From Axinella damicornis (taxonomy: Eukaryota > Porifera > Demospongiae > Axinellida > Axinellidae), in NCBI GenBank assembly GCA_963931865.1, contig OZ007513.1:3388098-3452097 (forward strand): 64,000 nucleotides of DNA. Direction: 5' to 3'. Within the stretch, counting starts at the first letter, position 1. Every line of letters starts with the position of its first letter. A program made the position numbers and the translations under genes. The notes below the pieces were generated by a model, which ran no database searches, was not told the DNA's origin, and was given only the letters and a program-made list of their open reading frames with translations. Positions 56,598-64,000 of this stretch are shown here, in pieces.

Positions 56598-58360
56598 TCC
56601 TGGGCTATGGAAGCGGAACCGGGAAGGGTCTGGGAACCAGACCAATGGAGCTTTCTAAAACACGGAACAACCTTACAGTGCAAAACACGTGTACCACGAA
56701 TCAATCAGGTTAGTGGTTTCTACCGTTCATGTATTCCGTTCGTATAATTATAGTTGCTGTAGGGATCGTGCAGCAGCACCCAGCCGGTTATAGAGCACTA
56801 GTTGTTTGCTGTGCAGCCCCGCCCCTGAGCCCCTCCCCTTTTATGGTATACATGTATGTTTTGGAGGAACGAGGCTAGTTGAACTAGTATTATCTATCTC
56901 ACAGTTTGTTACACACTGCCTATATGAGTGATTGAGCATGATCCACTGCAGATGGGCCTGCAGGGTGAATGGGTTGGTTGACTGTACAAGCAGGTTGCCT
57001 GAGCAGATATATACTCTCACCGTCCACCACCACGGCCTCGATCCAATGCAAGGGGAGGCATATATTTAACTGTCTAGCTATACAAGACCACCAACTGCAG
57101 CAAAACTAAAAAAGTGTGTCACTGCAGATTGTTGATGAGGAGGAGCCATTGATGAATGGTTAGATGAGCATTGTGAAGTCGTTCCCAAACAGGCTTGAAC
57201 TTTATAGATGGTGTAGCAACTGACTGCAAGTAGCTATGTCATGACCACGCATAATATGTTGTAGATATACTTCCTAAATGCCTTCTAAGTTCTAATCGGG
57301 GTCATAACAAAATGTTAGCTCACTAATATACTAGCCTCATTCCCAGGCCTAAGCCTATGAATTTTTCCTGGGGTCCAAGGATGGGAACTGACTTGATAAT
57401 TAATGGCCCATTCTGCGCGGAAAAACCACACAAGGCTGAAGGCAGAGATAATGAGTAGCATTGATCAGTGGTGGGTGATGTAGGGTAGGTAACGATAAAG
57501 CACACGGATAAAAAATAGTCCTGCACTGCATGACAGCACATAAGCACCCTTCTTCAAAAATGAAATGAATGTCATGAAGTGAAAAGCCCAATTAAATCTG
57601 TATCCATAGTAACCGAAGGATGGGGTTTCCTTGCTGAACTGCATATTTATCATAGTACAGGCGTACAGGACCAGGTCACTCAGTTAAGACAATGAGGACA
57701 ATCATAGTGCATCCCAGAATAGTTGACATAGTTAGATGGTGAGACAGAGTGGTCTAAACGAACAGCCTTCATGCAGTGCTTCCCATTAAACATCAAAAAC
57801 AACATTCCTACATGAGCGTACACGGTTTCATTGGGAGGTCTTTAATCACATCAGTGATTAAATGACTGCACCCACATGCACCCCAGGCCCATGCCCACCC
57901 AGTCTCCATGCACCCACCCCAGCCCCCCACACCCCATGCACCCCTCCCAAGCTTCCCTACCCCCCAAGGCTGCCCCCCCCCCCCCCCCCCCCCCCTCAGG
58001 CTGCCCCACCCTCCCAGGCTGCCCCACCCTCCCAGGCTGCCCCACCCTCCCAGGCTGCCCCACCCCCCAGGCTGCCCCACCCCCCAGGCTGCCCCACCCC
58101 CCCAGCTGCCCCACCCCCCCCCCCCGGCTGCCCCACCCCCCCAGCTGCCCCACCCCCCCGGCTGCCCCACCCCCCAGGCTGCCCCACCCCCCAAGCAGTG
58201 AAAGGTACAGCAAGAGTAAGGTTAGGGTGAGGGCTCACCTCACCTTAACCTCACCCGAGCTCTACCTAGCGCCCGAATGACTTCAACACTGCGGGGGACC
58301 GCTTTATATACCCGCAAAAGCTGGCCGGAAATGCGCGCGCCGGTAGCCTCCAATGCTCTG
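56598..58360. other. Intergenic region
   Basis: No gene is supported. It includes a TAGCCTCATTCCCAGGCC half-element at about 57333 and the C-rich array at 57895-58195. On the minus strand, GGTATATAAAGCGG near 58298-58311 is a TATA-like box pointing left, but no convincing coding exon follows. Confidence 0.4.
57895..58195. repeat. CAGGCTGCCCCACCC minisatellite and poly-C
   Basis: About ten copies of a 15-18-bp unit close to CAGGCTGCCCCACCCTCC, with poly-C runs, the longest near 57975. All six frames stay open, giving artificial Pro- or Gly-rich proteins that were not called. Confidence 0.9.
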
Positions 58361-58445
58361 ATTTGATTGGTTGGTTGAAATTTTGGCGCGAAATTCTCTG
58401 TGCAGGTGGCCAGTTTCTGTCTCTGTCGATTTTGTTCAGTCTCCA
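58361..58445 (+). promoter_or_regulatory. Candidate promoter with palindromic E2F site and CCAAT boxes
   Basis: TTTGGCGCGAAA at 58382-58393 is a perfect two-sided E2F/DP consensus. ATTGG (inverted CCAAT) occurs at 58366 and CCAAT at 58350. About 52 bases downstream is ATGGCGTTGGCCTTCTCAG followed by a GTAGGC donor at 58465, which looks like a first coding exon. This combination is typical of genes induced at G1/S; no TATA box lies on the plus strand. Confidence 0.5.
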
Positions 58446-61400
58446 ATGGCGTTGGCCTTCTCAGGTAGGCCTTCTGCCAATGGCGTTCCCTCTGTTGCTG
58501 TGGTTGTATTCACATAGCTGTGGTTGTATTCACATAAGCTGTGGTTGTATTCACGAGTTGACTTCGAATGCATTCCGTTGGCAAGTAGTATAGTCACGCA
58601 GCTTGGGAATGAGTTTGGCGTCTGGGAGGAAGGAGGTTGTTGCTGTGACAGTTGAGTTTGAGGCGGTATACCTAGCAGACCCCACGCCGCTTCGGAATAA
58701 GTTTGCACGGTGGTGCCCTGGTCCCACGCCGCTTCGGAACTTGGCGTCTGGGAACGAGGTTGTATCTTGTGACTCACAAATGAGACTCCATTTCTGTTAG
58801 TAGTCAATCTATAGTCGAAGGTAAGTGGAGAGAAGGAAGGGGGAGCTGTTAACTCTACTGTATGGTACATAAAACCCTAGCTATAGCTAGCTAGTTACTA
58901 GGCTAGCTAGTTAGTCAGATTGTGAATGCTTTGTGACCGGTCTAAATGTGGAATAGGATGTAAACTCTTGCCTGTACTTGTGTGTGCACTGTGGATGACT
59001 TTTTGTACAGGGTTTGCTTAATGAAATACTGCCATAGCTACTAAACAGTGTGTACAGTACTCCCGTGGGTGTGGCTGCAATGTGAATTGGTGGGTGGTGA
59101 TATCAGGAATGTATTGCTCAGCTCCACCTCTTTCTCATTATTGTTTAGACGGAGAAGACTGAGTTGACAGATACTGTGGAGATGGACTAGCCTCATTCTC
59201 AGGCTCTACCCCAACATTAGTCACAACGAGGCTAGAGATGGATAAAGACAGTGAGTGGTATGTGGGAGGAGGTGAGGGGATACTTGTGTGGACAGTGAAG
59301 AGTGCATGGATAGGTATTGAGCAACTCAGTGCCTGTGCATATCTTCAATGTGCACTTCAACACATTGCTTGCTCCAAGCCATTTACAAAATCCACACCAT
59401 CAGAGGATAATGGATTTGATATGCACATGAGTCTTAATTATAAACAAGGTCACCCGTAGAACTATTCACACACACATACATACACATACACACACAGAGC
59501 CTGGGTGCAACCAGTGCCATCGGGGGATCATGATTGGGGACTGGCGGGACACTCTTGACCCTGACCTTGACTCACAGGTGATCCTCTCCCAGTGCCGGCA
59601 AGCAAAGAGTGCAATCTCATCAAGAAATTTCTTGGAGGTGAGTAAGTGCATGTGGTAAGTGTAAGTATTGGTGTGCTCCAATAGAGAAAAAAACTACCCA
59701 TACTGCCATGCAATGACTATCTCATGTTTGTGAATGGGTATGTGCAAAAGATGGTCACTCCAAGAAACTAGAGGTGCTCATAGAGCACATACCCCGCCTG
59801 GAACAGGCAGCTATAATCGACGTGATATCTCTGCCGAAGCACATCAAACACATGCTATTGCAGAGGCGGCGCCGCCGGTCCAGCTGGTCTGGCTTTGGCC
59901 GGACCACTTTTCCAGCCGACCTGATTATAATATCACGTGCAGTGTAGTCACGCACAATCTACTTATATGCAGACCGGGCAATGGCATCTGTTTCTCGTCC
60001 TAGTTGTGGGCCTACCATTGAAACTCCACAGCAGCCAAGGTCTTTTCTTTCCCAAAACGGCCATTTTGATGTTACGAGAGCGCTTCCTCATCGCTGAAAA
60101 TACATGCGAAAATTTTTTTCCGCGCTTCGCACGGACAGATCGGCGCTTCGCGCCTCTGCACTACGAGTGGGCCATAACACTTCTTCTATGCCGCTGCCAC
60201 CCCTGTATTGTGTATACTGTTTTTGCGTATGGCCATATCCAAGGTGTGGGAGTGACTGCTTGCCGTATATACAACAACTTTCTTATTGTGAATCTGAAGA
60301 GGTGGAGCCAAATGTTATGAATGATAGCCGAACAATAGTCACAACATCTGTGAAGTATGTAAATGGTGGGATAAAACTGTTTTCCTAGCGGTCACATGAA
60401 GACGTTTCATGTTCTTGATAGGACTCTGTGATCACTAAGAGGTGGAGCCAACGTTATGAATGGTTATGCAAATAACAGTAACCCGGTTTAGTAGGTGTAA
60501 ATGGGGCTTATGTGAAGTCAAGGCCATTTCACTGTTATTAAACTGGATTGAAGCAGCTAGTGGCATATCTACGGCAGGGCCTAGCAGGGCACAGGCCCTG
60601 CCTGACGGTCAAAATGCCCTCCCTGCCAGTAGCAGCTATAGGTAGTAGTAAAATGGCCAAGAGACCCCAGCAGCTGTCGACGTAGTAAGCAGCCACGTGG
60701 AGTCATTGCTGAGTCACACTTCCCCAAACAGTGCTTGACGGCGTTGAGACAGTGAGACACACTGGCTACGTTTGGCGGTAAGTTCCATCCCAAGATTGCA
60801 TGCAGAAACGATCTCAGGTGGTGTCAAATTAAGAATTTTCCTGGGGGGCAGGCCCCCCAAACCCAATTCACACGCTTAATGCCAACATAAATTGCTACGG
60901 TACGTGGTGCCAGAGCTAGCTACACCGTGACTGCAGAAATCACTGACCTGTCGACAGACGTGCTGTCGATAAACGGTGACCAACCTTCACCAGATCTGCA
61001 GCTACATCTGGAACTGCAGTACAAAGCACGAAGGTGCCACAAGAGCCCATCCTGATAACTGAAGGCGAAATTTTTTCCCCGTGCTTCGCGTGGACTGATC
61101 GGCACTACGCTCCTCTATTCGCTACCTTCGGCAGCGTGCCCCTGTGGTGCCCTACCAATTCTAAAGTTCTGGCTACGCCACTGATTAGAAGTGCAACTTT
61201 TGAGCCAGTTTAGTTCATGATTCTCTTCTCACAACTTGCGCATGGCAATGTGGTTACGCAACTAACTTTACCGCACCCCTCTCATACATGTACCACACAC
61301 TGCACACACAGACACATGAGAGAACCTCCAGGCAGGCATGATGTCAGCCCCTCAAAGAGAAGGTGGACGAGCTGCATGACCTAAAGATGAACAAGCCGGA

Positions 61401-61878
61401 GATCAGTGAGTCGGACTCTGCATAGTATGGAAGGCACTGCTGCCCACCTGAGTAGGGAGTTGAGGATTGGAGTTGAGGAGTCTGTGTGTATGTGTGTGTG
61501 CGTGTGTGTATATATAATATTATGTGTGTATATGTGTGCGTCTGTGTGTGTGTGTGTGTCCAAGAGGGAGATGCAAAGATGGGGTGGCGGAGGGGAGGGG
61601 AGAGCGAGAGATGGAGCAGAGAGGGGAGGGGNNNNNNNNNNNNNNNNNNNNNNNNNNNNNNNNNNNNNNNNNNNNNNNNNNNNNNNNNNNNNNNNNNNNN
61701 NNNNNNNNNNNNNNNNNNNNNNNNNNNNNNNNNNNNNNNNNNNNNNNNNNNNNNNNNNNNNNNNNNNNNNNNNNNNNNNNNNNNNNNNNNNNNNNNNNNN
61801 NNNNNNNNNNNNNNNNNNNNNNNNNNNNNNNCCTACCACCTCTAAACGGAGTGCTCCGGCCCTGCACATGCACACACA

Positions 61879-61954
<76 letters not shown>

Positions 61955-62024
61955 CACACACACACACACACACGCACGTACGCACACACACACACACACC
62001 CAGGCACACGCGCACACACAGCAT

Positions 62025-62106
<82 letters not shown>

Positions 62107-63777
62107 CTTCCCAGAATCTGTACTGTGGTGCTACTGCTATGCTAAGCTATTATGCAGAGCAGTCAGTTATCTACATGAAGTACGGAAAAATAGTATGCTG
62201 GTGTGCAGAGCACGCCCTTGTTGGGAGCAGGGAAATATTTGAATCCTATACTTAGTTCCTCTGAGATTCCATCTGCTTGCTTTTCAGGTGCCATACAGTT
62301 GCCATACAGTAAACATTGGTCCGGCGGTTGCCGGGTCTGCCGGAACTGTTCCACTGCCCTGACTAGCTAGTACACAACTGTGCTATGGCATACAATAATA
62401 GGTGCCCATGCACTAGTCCAACCTCTTAGTACTTCTTCAGGAGCTATTCCAGTGCTTTCCTGTTCCGGGTGGATGTTCTTTCCTGTTCAGGGTGGATGTT
62501 CTTTCCTGTTCAGGGTGGATGTTCTTTCCTGTTCAGGGTGGATGTTCTTTCCTGTTCAGGGTGGATGTTCTTTCCTGTTCAGGGTGGATGTTCTTTCCTG
62601 TTCAGGGTGGATGTTCTTTCCTGGGGGTTTATTTGCTAGGGTGGGTGTACTATCAGGAGGTACAAGTAGCTAGTTTGGTGATAATTAATGCATACTGTGC
62701 TTGTCTTGTATTCAGGTCAAGCAACATTGTAAGGGGAGTGAGTGAGTGATTTGTGCTAGCTCATACTACTGTACTTATTAACTAGTTTTTAGAGAGTGGT
62801 TCTTCATCTCCATGCAGAACTCAAGATCTTTGTACTGAGCATGGAGACGCAGAAACATTTCCGGAAGCAAATTCCAGCCAGCACTGACAAACACCTACAT
62901 GTAACTCCCCGGCCAGTGGCCACACCCTTTATCAATGCATGATACTGTTGCGTAATTGTGCCTCGGTTCCTCTCATTATCTTCAAGCGTGAGAATCAGGT
63001 GGCCTGGCACCTGGAGATGTGCCACATGTCACGGGTGCGGAACCCTCCCGAGACCTTCGCTGACTGGTGGGACCATTGGGTGGTCTCTGCTGGTAGCTTC
63101 CCCCAGGGACAAGTCGGGAGGGTATGTGCAGTAGATTTTTTAGCATTAGAAATATGTACTTGAGAACATGGAAAATTATAGCATACTGGGAAGTAAGTAG
63201 CCTCGTTCCCAGACCCAGAATGTGCATTCGGGGTCTGGGAATGAAACTAGGTAGTGCATGAGTGGCTAAGCCAAATCAGTAGCTGAAGGTGTATAACCAA
63301 TTTTGCAGTGATGGTCGTGCGAGAGTGCATGGGGAAATTGCTAGGCATTGACGTATGCAGGATGTAGCTACAAGAAGAGGACCACCTCCTCAATACAATG
63401 TAAGCATTTTGTGCACGAATACACATTCACTCTAGTACTAATGTACACCACTTACTCTCCACGTAGGCACTTCCTTGTCGGCCTCCACTATCGAGTGTGG
63501 GGTTTAGAAGTTATCTTCTCCAATGTGTTGAGATGCACCCCATGGCCACAGTACTACGCTAGCTGACTAGGACAACAAGGCCATGCATACCTCCCCCTCA
63601 AAGCTGGATACTCCACACAGCACTGAGTCGGACAATCCTGTAAATCCTGAGCCACGCATGTCCCTGTCAGTACCGCTGGAAGGTACTTCTGATGTTCAAT
63701 ATGAAGCTGCTAGAGATGACATGCCAGGTGTAAGACGGGATGAAGATGTTGAATCCCAGTTATGGGGAAGAATCTGA
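58446..63777 (+). CDS. Unidentified multi-exon gene (incomplete model)
   Basis: I do not recognise the product. A possible first exon, 58446-58464 (MALAFS), lies behind the E2F site, but its link to the rest is unresolved. Phase-consistent internal exons: 59578-59637 (VILSQCRQAKSAISSRNFLE), 61348-61405 (PLKEKVDELHDLKMNKPEI), 62818-62900 (LKIFVLSMETQKHFRKQIPA then STDKHLH), 62987-63121 (RENQVAWHLEMCHMSRVRNP, then FADWWDHWVV) and 63361-63399 (DVATRRGPPPQYN). The early exons look helical; the 62987 exon is Trp/His-rich and has the strongest coding character. The 3' end has two readings: a short exon at 63467-63562, or an exon from about 63571 to the stop at 63777. Gaps and repeats interrupt the locus. 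Confidence 0.45.
59188..59234. mobile_element. TAGCCTCA-family 47-bp element with target duplication
   Basis: TAGCCTCATTCTCAGGC at the left and AACGAGGCTA at the right. The flanks GAGATGGAC and GAGATGGAT match at 8 of 9. It lies within the unidentified gene. Confidence 0.7.
60563..61190. mobile_element. Probable element with AGTGGC(A/G)TA-type ends
   Basis: AGTGGCATATCTACGGCAGG at the left and TCTGGCTACGCCACTG at the right form imperfect inverted ends, similar to ends common in hAT-type MITEs. Inside, AAGCACGAAGGTGCCAC and TTCGCGTGGACTGATCGGCA are shared with the element at 23890-24230. It lies in an intron of the unidentified gene. Confidence 0.45.
61632..61831. other. Assembly gap (200 N)
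   Basis: Exactly 200 N, so the true length is unknown. It is bordered by GT- and AG-rich low-complexity DNA, a likely cause of the break. Exons of the unidentified gene could be hidden here. Confidence 0.95.
61866..62104. repeat. CA microsatellite
   Basis: Long (CA)n with scattered GCACGCAC interruptions, then a pure run of about 75 bp. Open frames across it are artefacts. Confidence 0.95.
62457..62620. repeat. 23-bp minisatellite, about seven copies
   Basis: Tandem copies of TTTCCTGTTCAGGGTGGATG plus TTC. It lies between the exons at 61348 and 62818 of the unidentified gene. The first copy has a CGG variant. Confidence 0.9.
63198..63249. mobile_element. TAGCCTCG-family hairpin
   Basis: TAGCCTCGTTCCCAGACCC pairs with GGGGTCTGGGAATGAAACTA, 52 bp. 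The flanks do not show a clear duplication. It lies in an intron of the unidentified gene. Confidence 0.65.
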
Positions 63778-64000
63778 AGAAGCTAGAGGAGTATGATGTG
63801 GAGTACTTGCAATCCTGTCACGTTCTTTATGATCTGAAATGTCCCTTCATTCAGTATCCATTGTGGTAGCTAACCAGAGATTTCCGACTCCAGTAGCATG
63901 CCGACATTAGCCCATGCAAATAATTATCACCTTGACTTGTCACATCGGTCAAATTTGGCTGGCTGCAGTACTGTGTGATGTAAAAATAAACTAACTATCT
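63778..64000. other. Probable 3' UTR of the unidentified gene
   Basis: Follows the TGA at 63775-63777 if the longer 3' exon is right. AAATAAA-like words at 63983-63990 could serve as a polyadenylation signal. No other gene is seen before the window ends. Confidence 0.3.

Noticed and set aside
57808..58280. Pro-rich and Gly-rich proteins on both strands
   Set aside because: These are artefacts of the C-rich minisatellite, open in all frames.
58240..58446. Minus-strand 68-codon frame below a TATA-like box
   Set aside because: The TATA-like box lies inside the frame rather than before it, and the peptide has no recognisable domain.
61381..62255. Cys/Val and His/Thr repeat proteins across the second gap
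   Set aside because: They translate a CA microsatellite and 200 N and have no coding meaning.

Overview
This window is animal nuclear DNA. The genes are intron-rich with GT/AG splicing, short phase-matched exons, and metazoan protein families (CNOT4, dermatan-sulfate epimerase, HNK1-type carbohydrate sulfotransferases, NHR and UBAN domains). Between and inside the genes lie many small inverted-repeat elements. The intronless GGGI-repeat membrane protein and the TKL-like kinase would suit an early-branching animal, most likely a sponge (Porifera). That is inference; no taxonomic marker was tested. Two 200-N assembly gaps are present (4874-5073 and 61632-61831).

Layout. 1-5175: decayed retroelement pieces on the minus strand, a minisatellite, a 650-bp MITE and a gap. 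5176-14055 (+): CNOT4, the RING/CCCH ubiquitin-ligase subunit of the CCR4-NOT complex. Ten exons could be joined in one frame, from the second half of the CCCH finger to the stop; the RING and RRM exons are not visible. 15010-19596 (-): a single-exon 1528-aa surface protein with about 20 GGGI beta-helix repeats and a multi-pass C-terminus. 19.6-24.5 kb: repeats, including a near-perfect 665-bp foldback. 24484-48013 (+): a glycosaminoglycan-modification cluster with two tandem four-exon type II sulfotransferases (copies A and B), a decayed antisense fragment of an epimerase/sulfotransferase gene between them, and an intact two-exon dermatan-sulfate-epimerase-like gene. A 2.5-kb foldback element separates copies A and B. 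48951-53746 (-): a five-exon gene joining a Neuralized homology (NHR) domain, a UBAN-type ubiquitin-binding coiled coil and a protein kinase. 54-58 kb: elements and low-complexity DNA. 58446-63.8 kb (+): an unidentified gene behind a promoter-like stretch with a palindromic E2F site; only some exons could be resolved.

How the genes relate. In vertebrates the epimerase (GlcA to IdoA) and the 4-O-sulfotransferase act together on dermatan sulfate, so the three neighbouring genes probably act on one Golgi pathway. The NHR-UBAN-kinase gene is the best candidate here for an undescribed protein architecture. The other genes look functionally independent.

Most of the remaining DNA is short non-autonomous transposons. 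One family with TAGTCTCG/TAGCCTCG ends occurs at least nine times, and several copies show 9-bp target duplications. Exon models were built by hand from splice signals and reading-frame phase, without transcripts or database searches.
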